A stretch of 64,000 bases of DNA, taken from assembly GCA_038503035.1 (NCBI GenBank), contig JAVSML010024326.1, positions 496,001-560,000 on the forward strand, read 5' to 3'. The notes under the pieces were generated by a model that was given only the letters and a program-made list of their open reading frames with translations, ran no database searches and was not told the DNA's origin. This stretch comes from Crocodylus rhombifer. Lineage: Eukaryota; Chordata; Crocodylia; Crocodylidae. Below are positions 33,262 to 44,799 of the stretch, piece after piece. Position 1 is the first letter of the stretch; each line of letters begins with the position of its first letter. The position numbers were made by a program, and so were the translations under genes.

Positions 33262-35518
33262 TAAAATTGGGAAGGGACCTCAGACTAGAAAAAAAAAAAC
33301 AAGGAAAAAGAAACCTTCAGCTCATAACCCTAACTGTGGAGAAGTTCTTTCTGATGCCCAACCTAAATGTACCCTGTCAGCTTATGGCTGTTTTTTTCTG
33401 GTTATTTCAAGGGGTGCTCTGCTAAACAAAGCATCTCCAATTCCCTGCTGCCCCCCCAGGGGATCTGCCACAAGATCCACCCCTTCAACCTTCTCTTGTG
33501 GAGGCTAAAAAGGTCCAGGTCCCTCAGCCTTTCCTCAAGGCCTTCCCTGCAGGCCCCTAACCATATGAGTGGCCTGCCTCTGGACCGTCTTAAGGTTGTC
33601 CACATCCTTCTTGAACTGCGGAGCCCAGAATTGGATGCAGTACTCCAGCTGCGGCCTGACCAGTACCGCATAGAGGCGGACCATCACCTCCCTGGACATG
33701 TTCATGGTGTACCTACTAATGCATGACAAAGTGCAGTTAGCTCTGCTAATTACTTTTGTCACATTGACAACTCATATTCAACAACGACTCCAGGATCTCT
33801 TTCTCCCACTGTGCTGCTGAGAAGGTCATCACCCAGCCTATAGGTGTGCTGATGATTCCCTCTCCCTAGGTGTAGCATCTTGGACTTGCACGTGTCCATG
33901 TTGAACTGTATCCTGTTGTTCTCTGCCCACTTCTCTAACCTGTCCTGGTCTGCCTGTATTCAGTTTCTTCCCATCATTGTGTTTGCTTTGCCCCATAGTT
34001 TGGTGTCATCTGTGAATTAGGATGGAGTGCTTTTCACACCCTCATCCAGGTCGCTGATGAAGACATTGAACAGCACCAGCCCAAACACTGAGCCTTGGAG
34101 ACCTCACCACCAACATCTTTTGAGGTTGATACCGACCTGTCCACCACTACTCTCTGGGTATGACCCTTAAGCCAATTTGCCACCCCTGTGCCTGTGTAAT
34201 TGTCTGTGGCACAGCAGTTCAATTTATTTCGAATAGAATGGGATACTGTGTTGAAGGCCTTCTTAAACTCCAAATAGATGGCATCAACCTCGACTCCTGC
34301 ATCTAAGCATTTAGTTACGTGGCCATAGAAAGAAACATGGTTAATCAGGCAGGATCTACCTATGAACCTGTGCCGGTTGCCCTTCAGTATGATATTACCC
34401 GCTGGACTCCTACATATGTGACCCTTGATAATTAATTTTTTCAAGGGTTTTCCCAAGGATAGAGGTGACACTAACCCATCTATAGTTACCCAGATCCTCC
34501 TTCCTCCCCTTCTTGAAAATAGGGACCACTCTGGCCCTTTTCCAGTCCTCTGGAACTTCACCTGAGCACCATAAGTGCTCAAACAGTCATGCCAGTGACT
34601 CTGCTATGACACCAACTAATTCTTTCAGCACCTTTGGATGGAGCTCATCTGGTCCTGCTGATTGAAAGACATCCAGCCCCTCCACGTGTCTCTTTACTAG
34701 GTTGGCGCTGACAGTTGGTGGGCTGGTATTTCTCCTGCTTCTTTCAGTAATGCATTTGGGAGATTTTGTCTAGATCAAATTCAATGAGTTTTTTTGCTTC
34801 TGTATTCTTGTAGGAGGGACAAAGCAGAGCTCTATCTGTCACCAACTGCCCTAGTCTATCCTGTAGGTGTCCTATGCTGCCTTGCATATTCCTTTTGCTC
34901 CCCATGTACCTGAAGGACTTTTTGTTGTCCTTTTCTGTCGCCATCCTAATGCTGCTTTGGCCTTCCTAACTGATTCCCTGCAAATGCAAGCCAAGGAGGC
35001 TCCACACCCCTGCTTCCACATCCTGTATGCCCTTTTTTTTGTACTTGGGTGTTTCTGCATTTCCCTGTTCAGCCAGGAGGGTATCTTGGCCCTTTGACCT
35101 CCTTTTCTATGCAGTGGGATTGCCTCCTTCTGTGCCCAAAAGATCGCTTCTTTTGAGGAACGGCCTTCCTGGACCCCCATTTTGTCAATGCTCTTGAGCT
35201 TTAATGCCCTACGAACTAATCTCCTAAGCACACTAAAGTCAGCCCTTCTGAAGTCTAGCACTTCTGCCTTACTGGTAACTTTCCCCACCCTTTTCCAGAC
35301 AGTGACCATCAATTGATTGAATTAACTATCCCCTAAGTTGCCTTGTACCTGCAGATCCCCCACCAGGTGGTCCCCCGTATCCAGCACCAAGTCCAGCGAA
35401 GCATTCTCCCTAGGAGGATCGTATACCTCCTGTATTTGGTGGAGGTCCTGTATGCAGGTTAAGAACCTACGTGAGTGATTAGTTCTGGCTGACTGATCCT
35501 TCCAGCAGACAACAGGGT
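33262..35518 (-). mobile_element. CR1 LINE, antisense, 5'-truncated
   Basis: On the plus strand the copy begins with 'gggaagggacctcagactag', the complement of the CR1 3' end. It runs backwards through RT C-terminus, core RT and linker to the end of the endonuclease at about 35510. It is about 2.25 kb and lacks ORF1 and most of the endonuclease. An A-rich interruption (33289-33305) lies in the 3' UTR. Another antisense CR1 follows at 36648 with 1.1 kb of other DNA between, so the two are independent insertions. Confidence 0.87.
33402..35312 (-). pseudogene. CR1 ORF2 reverse-transcriptase remnant, antisense
   Basis: Minus-strand frames give, from 35312 down, a linker (SWLNREMQKHPSTKKRAYRM), then from 34582 the RT core. 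The core has block A as DAIYLEFKKAFNTVSH, with Glu in place of the catalytic Asp and Asn for the second Asp. Next comes WLKGHTQRVVVDRS, then after frame changes the C-terminal CISRYTMNMSREVMVRLYAV and [19 protein letters not shown] (33535-33762) and DLDLFSLHKRRLKG (about 33480-33530). Multiple frameshifts and the lost catalytic residue make it inactive. Confidence 0.82.
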
Positions 35519-36645
35519 AGTTTATCCAGTAAATCTATATTTATTAAAACATTCATTGTTCATGTGTTATAAATAAACAAGGCACCAAAAAGATGTGGGA
35601 GGGGTTTCTGTTCTGTGTTGGCACAGGACATGGTGATTTGGGGTCCTGGTCTATGACCAGTAATGCACAATTTCATTTGCCCCATTCACCTCCAGATACA
35701 CTCCTTGGTGAGGCGTTCATCTGCCTGGTGTCTATGGCTGTCAGGACTGCCCTTGCTGTGGCAAAGAATCATGGGAGGAGAAAAGAAGGGCGGGGGGAAG
35801 AGTATGTTATCCTCTCCTAGTTGGCATCGGGGGCTGGTGCCCTACCACCTGGCCCTAGTTGTACTACTGGGGAGAGAGAAAATAGGCAGTCTGTGTTTTG
35901 AGACCTGTGGTAGAGGTAGCTGTTGAACCTACATCTTTGGATGACAGCTTTTCCTGACAAAGCAGCTGCCACCTCTGTGTCCCTGAACTCAGTACAGTAA
36001 AACTTAAAGCATGTACTTAATGTCATGACTGTTTTTAAATTTGACTTTACATCAAAGTAATTTTAATTTTAAATAAGAGCTTTTACTGGACAGAGGGCTT
36101 AACCATACTTCTGATGCTACAAAAGTATTAATATTTAGTAAAATGACAAATATTATGTTAATCCAAATAGAAATAATATGTAGTCTGCCTAGAATATTGA
36201 CAAAACATCCTATAACTTGGTCTGATGTCCAGTCATTGCTAAATGCACCTTTTAAAAAGAAAAGGACTGTTCCACAGAAGCAATATTTTCTGGCAGAACT
36301 GCTGAACAGTAGCACTTATATTTTGTTCATACTTTTAAAGATATCTAAAGAGCTGGAGCCGCCTTTTATTTTTTTTGGCAAGTAAACTAAAGGAACTCTT
36401 GAGCATCCATGGAAATGCTTTTAACTGAAATATTTAAAAACATCTGTGCCAAACAAGAACACCCCACCAACTGTCTAGCTTTGGTGGTGGTTGTGGTGGT
36501 GATGATGAACACAACATTACTTTCAGATCTCAGAAAGAGACTGATATTGTGACTTTTTCTTTTTTTAAAATTATTGGTAGAATTGACAAAAAAAAATGTT
36601 TAAACACAAGAAACACGGTGTCCTATGATGCCATTTTTACTCATG
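35519..36645. other. Non-coding DNA between two CR1 copies
   Basis: Mixed DNA. A GGT/GAT-type simple tract lies at 36482-36508. Positions 35870-35960 contain 'gctgttgaacctacatcttt', faintly like the tRNA-like SINE remnants elsewhere. No coding region recognised. Confidence 0.4.
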
Positions 36646-36647
36646 AT

Positions 36648-39600
36648 TTCATAGATATGAGGGTCAGAAGGACCTCAGCAGATCATTGAGTCCCACCCCT
36701 GACCCGGGCAGGAAAGAGTGCTGCGGTCACATGACCCCAGTCAGGTGATTGTCCAGTCTCCTCGTAAAGATACCCAAGGTAGGGGAGAGCAGCACCACCC
36801 TTGGAAGCCTATTCCAGATTCTGGCAACCCTAACGATAAAGAAGTTCTTTCTGACATCTAACCTGAATCTGCCTTCTGTCAGTTTGTGGCCATTATTTCT
36901 GGTTACTCTAAGGGGTGCTCTGGTAAATGAAGCATCTGCTATCCCTTGCTGTCCCCCCCCCCCCCAGTGAATTTGTAGATGACTACAAGATCACCTCTCA
37001 GCCTTCTCTTGCGGTGGCTGAAGAGATTCAGGTCCCTAAATCTCTCCTCATAGGGCCGTACCTGCAGGTCCCTAGCCATACGAGTGGCCCTGCTCTGGAC
37101 ACTATCAAAGTTATCCACATCCCTCTTGAAGTGTGGCTCTCAAAACTGGATGCAGTAGTCCAGCTGCGGCCTCACCAGTGCCGCATAGAGGAGAAGTATC
37201 ACCTCCCTGGACCTGTTTGTGATGCACATACTAATGCATGATAAAGTGCAGTTAAATTTATTGATCACTCCATCACATTGACTTGTGCCCATCTTGGAGT
37301 CAACTATGACTCCAAGATCCTTTTCTGCTACAGTGCTGCTGAGAGGGTCATCCCCCAGCCTGTAGGGATGTTGGTGATTCCTTCTCCCTAGGTGCAGCAC
37401 TTTGCCTTTGTAGTTGTTGAATTGCATCCTATTCTGTCCTGCCCACTTATCCAACCTGTCCAGATCCACCTGGATTCATTCCCTGTCCACTAGTGCATTT
37501 ACCCTATAATTTAGTGTCATCTGTGAATTTGGACAGAGTACTCTCCACACCCTCATCCAAGTCACTGAAGAAGACTTTGAACAGCACTGATCCAAGGACC
37601 GAATGTTGGGAAACTCTGCTGTCCACATCTTTCCAGGTCAATGCTGGCTTGTCCACCACCACTCTCTGGGTGCATCCCATTAGCCAATTTACCACCCAGC
37701 TGACTGTGTAATCATTTATGTCACAGCCACTCAATTTATTTCTGAAAATAGGATGAGATACCGTATTGAAGGCTTTCTTAAAATCCAGGTAGATAACATC
37801 TACCTCATCCCCTGAATCTAAGCGTTTTGTGACCTGGTCATAAAAAGAAACAAGTTTAGTCAGGCAGGATCTATGTGCTGTGAACCTATGCTGGTTACCC
37901 TTCAGCATTATTTGTCCTGCTGGCCTCCCACAAATGTGATCCTTAATAATTTTTTCAAAGATTTGCCCTGGGACAGAGTTGAGACTAACTGGTCTATAGT
38001 TACCGGGATCCTCGTTCCTCCCCTTCTTGAAAATAGGGACCGCTTTGGGCCTTTTTCAATCCTCTGGGACCTGACCTGAACACCATGAGTGCTCAAACAA
38101 CCATGGAAGTGGTTCTGCTATGACATTGGCCACTTCCTTCAGCACCCTGGGATGAAGGTCATCCGGGCCTGATGACTTAAACACATTCAGGCCATTCAAG
38201 TGTCACTTAGCTAAGTCAGTGCTAACAGTTAGTGGGCTGGTTTTCCTCCTGTGCTTGTCTCTAATACTATTGGGAGACTTATTCCTGAACACTAATCAGG
38301 ACATGGAAGCAAAAAAACTCATTGAAAAGCTCAGCTTTGTCCGTCCTATCTGTTGCCATTTGCCCTAGTTTGTCCTGTAGGGGTCCTATGTTATCCTGCA
38401 CCTTCTTGTTGTTCCCTATATACCTGTAGAAGGACTTTTTGTTGTCTTTAATTTTTGTTGCCAGCCTATGTTCCATTGCAGCTATGGCCTTTCTAACTGA
38501 ATACCTGCAAGTGCAAGCCAAGTAGGTATACTCCTTGGTATCTACCCCCTGCTTCCACAGCCTATATGCCTCTTTTTTGCCCCTAGGCTTTTCTGTATTT
38601 AATCTTTTCAGCCAAGAAGGTTTCTTGGCTCTTTTGCCCCCTTTCATGTGCAAATGTGAAGGATTGTCTCCTGTGCCCAAAGGATTGCTCCCTTTAGAAA
38701 TGACCACCCTTCCTGGACTCCCATCTCAACAATGCCCTTGATCTTCAGTGCCTCATTAACTAATCTCCTGACCATGTTGGAGTTGGCCTTTCTGAAGTCT
38801 GGCACTTGGGTTATCTTTCCCACCATTTGCTGGATAGTAAATTCAATCAGTTGATGGTCACTATCCCCTAGGTTACCTTGTATCTGCAGATCCCCCACCA
38901 GGTCATCTACTGTAGAGAATACCAAGTCCAGTAAAGTGTTTCCCCTAGTTGGATGGTATAGCTTCTGTGTTAGGTGAAGATCCTGTATGCTGGTTAAAAA
39001 CCTACATGAATAATTAGACTTGGTTGACTGCTCCTTCCAGCAGATGTCAGGATAGTTTACATCACCTGTGACAACCATGTTCCTTGACCATACAGCCTCT
39101 GAAAGGTGCCTTGAGAATTCTAGGTCTAGCCCATCCTCCTGGTGTGGCAGTCTGTAGTAGACCCCCAATACCAAGTCCTTTTCCCCTTGGCTCCCTTGTA
39201 TTCTGATCCAATTCGCCAATCCCCCCCCCCATTCTGTCTTGATTACAGAAGATGTTTTTTGCTACTTAATAGAGAGAGCAGCACTGCTCCCTCTTTTTTT
39301 CTCTATCCCTTCTGCACAGTCTGTATCCCTCAATGCCTACTGCCCAATCATGGGTAGGGTCCCACCAGGTTGAGGTTTTTGTTTGCAAGCAGGAGTGAGA
39401 ATTCCTTCTGCTTGTTCCCCATGCTCCTACCATTAGTATAGAGACACTTAAGCCCTCCTATGGGTGCCCTTGGTGCCCCCTTGTCCTTATGCCTATTGGG
39501 CCCCTTAGTACTTATGTGGGCTATTCCAGAATATGGCTCATGGTTTGATCCTAGGTTCTTTCTGTCCTTTTCATCCCCATCCCCTGATGAACCTAGTTTA

Positions 39601-39665
39601 AAGCCCTGTGTAAGAGATTAGCCAACCTGTAAGAGAACAAACCCTTACCTGTTTTTTTCAAAGCA
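36648..39665 (-). mobile_element. CR1 LINE, antisense, 3.0 kb, reaching the end of ORF1
   Basis: On the plus strand it starts with 'tcatagatatgagggtcaga' and 'aggacctcagcagatcattg', the complement of the CR1 3' end. It passes through the whole RT and endonuclease and ends near 39660, where the minus strand reads the last ORF1 residues (LANLLHRALN) just before the ORF1/ORF2 gap. It is the longest antisense copy. A 17-C run at about 36950-36966 interrupts the 3' UTR, and a shorter C run lies at 39222-39231. It ends about 75 bp before the hAT element at 39739. Confidence 0.88.
37140..39430 (-). pseudogene. CR1 ORF2 endonuclease and reverse transcriptase remnant, antisense
   Basis: From the 5' side on the minus strand: CLYTNGRSMGNKQKEFSLLL near 39390-39450 is the endonuclease N-terminus. 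After a gap and a C run, LVLGVYYRLPHQ and MVVTGDVNYPDICWKEQ (GDVN for the usual GDFN) follow, then GDSDHQLIEFTI (SDH block) in the frame 38644-39219. The linker is at 38279-38707. RT blocks at 37504-37908 are block A VDVIYLDFKKAFNTVSH and block C FTDDTKL with both aspartates kept. The block B region is damaged (SQHSVLGSVLFK for [10 protein letters not shown]). The C-terminus is at 37140-37469. Several frameshifts separate the pieces. Confidence 0.83.
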
Positions 39666-39730
39666 TAGCTGCATTTTTCATTCCCAAATTCCCTGAAGTC
39701 TTACTGGACCCTGAAACAAGGGCAATAATA

Positions 39731-39738
39731 ATTTGCAT
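39731..39738. repeat. Target site duplication, left copy
   Basis: 'atttgcat' here and 'atttacat' at 40262-40269 match at 7 of 8 and directly flank the hAT element between them. Confidence 0.75.
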
Positions 39739-40261
39739 TAGGACTGTCCAACTTACAGGCAGCCACGGGCCACATGTGGCACCAGTGTTGCACCCTGGGC
39801 TCTCACCTGCCACACAGTCAGTCTAGTGTCCCCTAGCTCCAATTCCTGGCCATGTGGGCAACCTGGATTACCCCTCCCCTCCTAGCTGAATGTGTCACAT
39901 GGGCAGCCCAGCTTCACCTCTACCCCCTCCCCCATCCCAGCCACGCATGCTTTCACTTGCGTTGTAGGCACCCTGGCTCCTATCTTTGTTGTGTACAATG
40001 AATGCAGTACAGGCAGCCTGGCTCCCCTGCTGTGTATGCAGCTTGGGCACTCTGACCCCTTCCTGCTATGCTGCCCTGGTCCCAGGAATGGGGGAAGGAA
40101 GTAGAAGCTGTAGGAGGATGAGGGAGTCCAAAACCTTCTTGCTGTAGCAGAAGCAATGGCAGGATGAGGGGAACAGTGGCAGCTGGGTTGGAGACTGCAG
40201 GCTGCATGATAACCCTTTGGGGGCCACATACAGCCTACAAGGTGCTGATTGGACAGCTCTA
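39739..40261. mobile_element. hAT-like non-autonomous element, 523 bp
   Basis: The left end 'taggactgtccaacttacag' and the right end 'gctgattggacagctcta' are inverted with few mismatches, and a 7-of-8 duplication flanks them. The sub-terminal parts carry 'gggccacatgtgg' and 'gggggccacatacagcc', a word type typical of Charlie-like hAT elements ('ggcc..' and 'gccac' rich). The interior is GC-rich with no transposase frame. It inserted just upstream of the 5' end of the antisense CR1. Confidence 0.82.
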
Positions 40262-40580
40262 ATTTACATAATCTTGTACACTTTTTCTAGTTGTCTTCAT
40301 CATCATGATCATCATTGTCATCTGTCCCTAGGTGTCTTGTTCATTTACCACTAGAATAGCTGCCTTGCAATAAATCTACTTTTCTTCAGTGCCATGCTTG
40401 TCTTCTGCTGCTAAGTGTAGGGGGCCCACTTCTCTCTACATTTTGTCAAAAGATAGTAAAGTAATTTTAATGGGAAATAACTAATATCACAAAACCACTG
40501 TAAAAGTGACTTTACACAACACCAAAACCAATTTCTAATGTCCTCTCTGTTCTTAACCATGGTTGTGGAGAATGATTTCT

Positions 40581-41551
40581 CAGTGTTTCTCAACCCGTGG
40601 GTCAAGACCTAAAAGTGGGTTACAAGAATATATGAAAGGGTCAGAAAGGGTCACGAACAAACTTCTAAAACATGGATCAACAAACTTTAAAAATGGATTC
40701 TCCTTTAAAGGAGAAAAACATGGGAATCATTGGGCTTCCCTTTGCAGGCTAGCAGAGTTCCAGCCTGCAAGGGGCTGCTTGGGGCTGTGGGAGGAGGGCG
40801 ATCAGGCAGGGGGCACCATGTGCATGTGTGTACACAGACATGCTTATGGCAGCCAGGCACCATGAAGAGCAGCTCCTGCTGCTCCCTGCAGATAAGTTTA
40901 TGGGGTAAGGGGGTGGGGGTGGCATAGACAACATGTCAGAGGGGCAGGATGGCACAAGTGACACTGCCCGTTCCCCCACCCCCACCCCAACTCCTCTCCA
41001 GGGTAGAGCTGTGATGTGAGGGGAGCAGCAGCAGTGGACAGGCCATGGTGGTGGGGTAGAGTTGTGATCTAGTGCAAAAGTGGCTGGTGGCAGGAGAAGG
41101 TGAGGGCAGCATGGCCTTCCTCCCCATCCATCCTCCTCACACTGCTGGAGGCATGGCTGAGGCAGGGATTCCAGTGGCAGCAATGAGTCTCACCATCCCA
41201 CTCTGCCCTCTGCTGCTGAGTGCTACCTGCTGGGAGTGGCTCCTGCCTGTGCCAGTCTAGCCAGACTTGAGCCCCATTTCCGCTGTGGGTGCACAAATAT
41301 GGGGGGGCACATGTCCTCCTATGTCCCCCTTCCCTGCCCTTCCCTCCCACACCCTGGCCAACACACTGGTGGGGCAGTGGGTTGTATATGAGGGGCACCA
41401 GCAGGGCTGGGGGAGTGGACAGATGTGGGTAGGGAGTGAAGGGCACCAGCAGGGCCAGGGGGCTGTTTTGTACTTAAACTGTTTACTGGGTCAGGACTGG
41501 CCATCAATGTTTACAGCTTTGTCCTGGTACAAAAAAGGTTGAGACTCACAG
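40581..41551. mobile_element. hAT-like element with CAGTGTTTCTCAACC ends
   Basis: The left 'cagtgtttctcaacccgtgg' and the right 'aaaaaaggttgagactcacag' are inverted, the type of end known from several vertebrate hAT families. The sub-terminal 'gggtcaagacctaaaagtgg' fits those families too. Interior 40690-40920 matches 27000-27230, and 41340-41450 contains internal direct repeats ('gggcaccagcagggc' twice). The 8-bp duplication is unclear. Open frames are GC-driven. Confidence 0.7.
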
Positions 41552-41590
41552 ATCTTTGTGACATAGACATGGACAATAAAGCTCATTATT

Positions 41591-41982
41591 ATTAGTGGGG
41601 TGTGAAGTGGGCTGTACTGGATTCGGATTTGGCCCAATTCGGGGGACAATGATTTGATTAACTGATTTGGATCATTGTCTGGATTTGATTTGGCTGAATC
41701 TGAATCTGGTATTCGATTCTGATTTGGGGAATCATTAATTCAGCCATAGGCACATCTTTAAATGTTTTTTCTACATACCTCNNNNNNNNNNGAGGTATGT
41801 AGAAAAAGCATATAAAAGCTGTATCTATGTCTGAATTGTCGAATCTCTCCAAATCGAATCGGAGGCTTCCAATTCAATTTAGAGAGTTTAATGGGTCTTC
41901 TGATTTGATTTGGATCTGGCCACTGAATCAGGCCAAATCGCCTCCAAATTGAATCAGCGACCAAAGCTTTGCACAGCCCTAA
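41591..41982. mobile_element. Family A fold-back DNA transposon, copy 5, with assembly gap at its centre
   Basis: The left 'agtggggtgtgaagtggg' and the right 'ccaaagctttgcacagccct' are inverted. The flanking 8-mers 'tcattatt' (41583-41590) and 'tcattata' (41983-41990) match at 7 of 8. The arms contain the family words ('gattcggatttggccc', 'ctgaatcaggccaaatc') and run to the apex, where 'ctacatacctc' (41771-41781) faces its exact complement 'gaggtatgtag' (41792-41802) across ten N. The interior found in copies 2 and 6 is absent or lost in the gap. Confidence 0.78.
41782..41791. other. Assembly gap (10 N)
   Basis: Ten undetermined bases. Both edges are the two arms of a perfect inverted repeat, so the gap sits at the tip of a hairpin. 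Its true length is unknown; copies 2 and 6 carry about 440 and 370 bp between the same two marks. Confidence 0.98.
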
Positions 41983-41990
41983 TCATTATA

Positions 41991-44790
41991 TTACTTGTTC
42001 TCAGGTTTCAGGACTCTAACTTAAAGGTTTTCCAATAGCATGGGATAAAAAAGTCATTTCCATTTAGAGTGGAATACACCAGCTGTTAAATAGCACTGGG
42101 GAATTTTAGCCAGAATATAGTTACCAGAGTAGAATTTTGCCATGTCTGGTGAGCCGATTATTGAAAATGCCAGGGTATCTTTACGGGTGACACACAAGAT
42201 AATCACTTATGTGCATTCCAGCAGGTGAATTTATTGTACTGCTGTTGTAGAAAGAATTTGCCGTTGTAAAGTGGTGTTTATGTGCTATATTGCACATATG
42301 GATTATGCAGCTTGGCTGGAAAATGCATTGGATAAATTTGATCTGAAAATGAAAGGGATTGATCAGCTTGGAAGATATATAATCCATATCTGATGTTATC
42401 CCTGGCATTCTGATTTCAACCAGTTATGTCATTACCCATAATCAAAACAGCATGAAACTCACAGAGAATGTTTGACATTTTTCCTTACCAAACCCATAAC
42501 AGCCTAACCTCAAAATTTTGTGGGTTTCATAAACCTTCTCCTTAAAGCCTTAGGACTGTCACTGCTACAAACAGAAACAGTGATATTGATTAGAATGGAG
42601 GAGAGAGACAAGTCCCTTACGTGCAAATTATCAAGAAAATTTGGTCACGAGACCAGTACTGTTCAGCGTCACATAGCAAAGCAGTAAAATATTCTTAAAA
42701 TGATAGAGATAGATAGGAATAATAATGTGTCAATATTTGTGCCACATGATAGAAAAAAATGTAAGGACAGAGGGGCAGTCAAAATGAAGATGCTTGGAGT
42801 TGGGCAAGATAGAAATGTGATATTTGTATGGGTTTCAGGAAGAAGGGTAAGAAGAAACTGAGGGAGAAGAAACTCAGATAAATGCAATGACAGAGAAAAG
42901 AAGAGAACAAAAGATTAATTCTGCATGGGGAGGTGGCTGAAGATAGCCATGAAGTCATGACCAAGAGAAGAAGTCTTTTCCCTGAAGTCATGGAAGTAAA
43001 AGAGTACTTTGTTTTCCAATGGGTGGAAAATATTCAAATTAGCCATTCCACTTACATAAATTAGACCTCTGGCTTTCATCAGGCCCAGTCTGAGCAGACT
43101 CTGGCAGGCTACAGAAGAATCTGTGATGGTACAGTCCATACAAATGGGATTTAAAATCCGAAAAAGCAATAGTTTATACCTCTTGTATATGCCATTTGCC
43201 ATTGTTCTGGCATTCTACTATTGAAAATTAAGAAGCATTTATCCTTGTCAAAATGTTATTGCACTTCTCCAAAGAGATTTTTTTCAGAGCAGTGAAATAA
43301 TATTGCATGGGATTACTATCCTGTGTCATAAAACAGAGGTACTCCTGCAGTCTCAGAGATGCTGCACACTCTTACCTCCTATCCATTGGTAAAGTGGCAA
43401 CCAGGGCTCCGCATGATAAAGCAGACCATGACCCTGAGCTTTGTCATTCAAAGTCAACAATATCTCAGGATCTCAGTGTTTGAAAACAGGCTATTCTGAA
43501 ACAGGCCAACAGGTGGAGGAACCACACATAGGTGGTTCCTCCACCTGCATACTCCTATAATCCCATAAACCTTGATGCCTTTTAAATCCCTTCTTCCCAC
43601 TAACACTTAGTGAGCTACAACCCTTCCACTAATTATCTTATTTTTTCATTGTCCCTTTTTTCACTTACATATGCTTCCCCACTTCTCACAGCCTTTTTTT
43701 TCTGCTTCTGCACACAGATACATGGATACTGGACATTGCCAAAGAAAGTGTGACAAGTGTTCTTGTTTTATTCTCAAGGTTTCTGTAAGGATGACACAGA
43801 CATCCTTAAAAATATGCACAGTCCTTCTCTGTTATTTTGTCCCCAAAGTATCTCCACTCCTCTAACATCCCTCCTCAAACATATAGCCTGACATCCTCTT
43901 CTCCCTCTCGCTAGTGTGATACTCCCTCCTATGACTTCTAGAATGCTTTTACCCATATCACCCTCATTTTTTCCCCTATGCCACTACCAAGATGTTGCGT
44001 AAGCCATACACACCTCATTCTTTTGTTCCTCCCCTCCACTTCTGTGAACAAGCTTCACTCTCACTAACTGCTGGGGAAATTCCTGTCCTGCTGGGGAGAG
44101 GAATTTCAGATCCATATCCTAGCAACTCTGATGCTACTTCTCAGTACTTGCTTACAGGTTAGGTGTTATAGCAACAGCATTACATGCTCCCTCCAAGCGT
44201 TCAAAAAATTACCAGACCTCTCTGCCATTATAAACAAAACATGAGACTGGCTTAGAGAATGATGACAATGTAGGAAAGTGTGGGAGTTAAACGAGTTTCG
44301 GGAATGTGGATTCTGTAGGATTTTGTGAGTGATTTTTCTTACAGATTAAGCATCTGAAGTTTTGCTGCCCGCATGAGACCTTTTGTACCTATCCTTGAAC
44401 TGCCCTTCTGGGTTATTTTACATTAAGATATAAAACCCCTGTTTGTTGAGAACTGTCATCTCGGAGTCAACTGGGCTGAGCTAAAAAAATAGCTACGCCA
44501 GTTGTGCATAGGAGTTTAACTGTGGCAGTAAGCTTTCTTCTAGTGACTTTGTGGTGAGTGGGGTTAGCTTATGCTGAAAAGTAATTGTCAAAGAAAACTG
44601 CTCCATATTTGTGGAGGAGCTTGTGGAGGATTTCCCTCCCAGTCTCTTCCCTGTCTCTTCTACTGTCTTGTTTGTTTGTTTGTTTTCCTTTTCTTCATCA
44701 TTGTCTCCTTACGTGTCTGTCAACCTGGTTGTCTTGGGTTATGGCTACTATGTGACCTCAAGCAGGTAGAGGGGGGAGTGAACCTAGTCT
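41991..44790. other. Non-coding, mostly unique-looking
   Basis: Mixed AT-leaning DNA. A perfect local inversion 'taggtggttcctccacct' (43530-43547) lies beside 'aggtggaggaaccacacata', forming a short hairpin of about 18-bp arms (43512-43547). Polypyrimidine-rich DNA spans 43550-44060. A (TTTG)n tract lies at about 44668-44684. No gene recognised. Confidence 0.4.
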
Positions 44791-44799
44791 CTTATTGTT

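Noticed and set aside
41758..41964. Minus-strand frame across the N gap
   Set aside because: It reads through undetermined bases and transposon arms, so it has no coding meaning.
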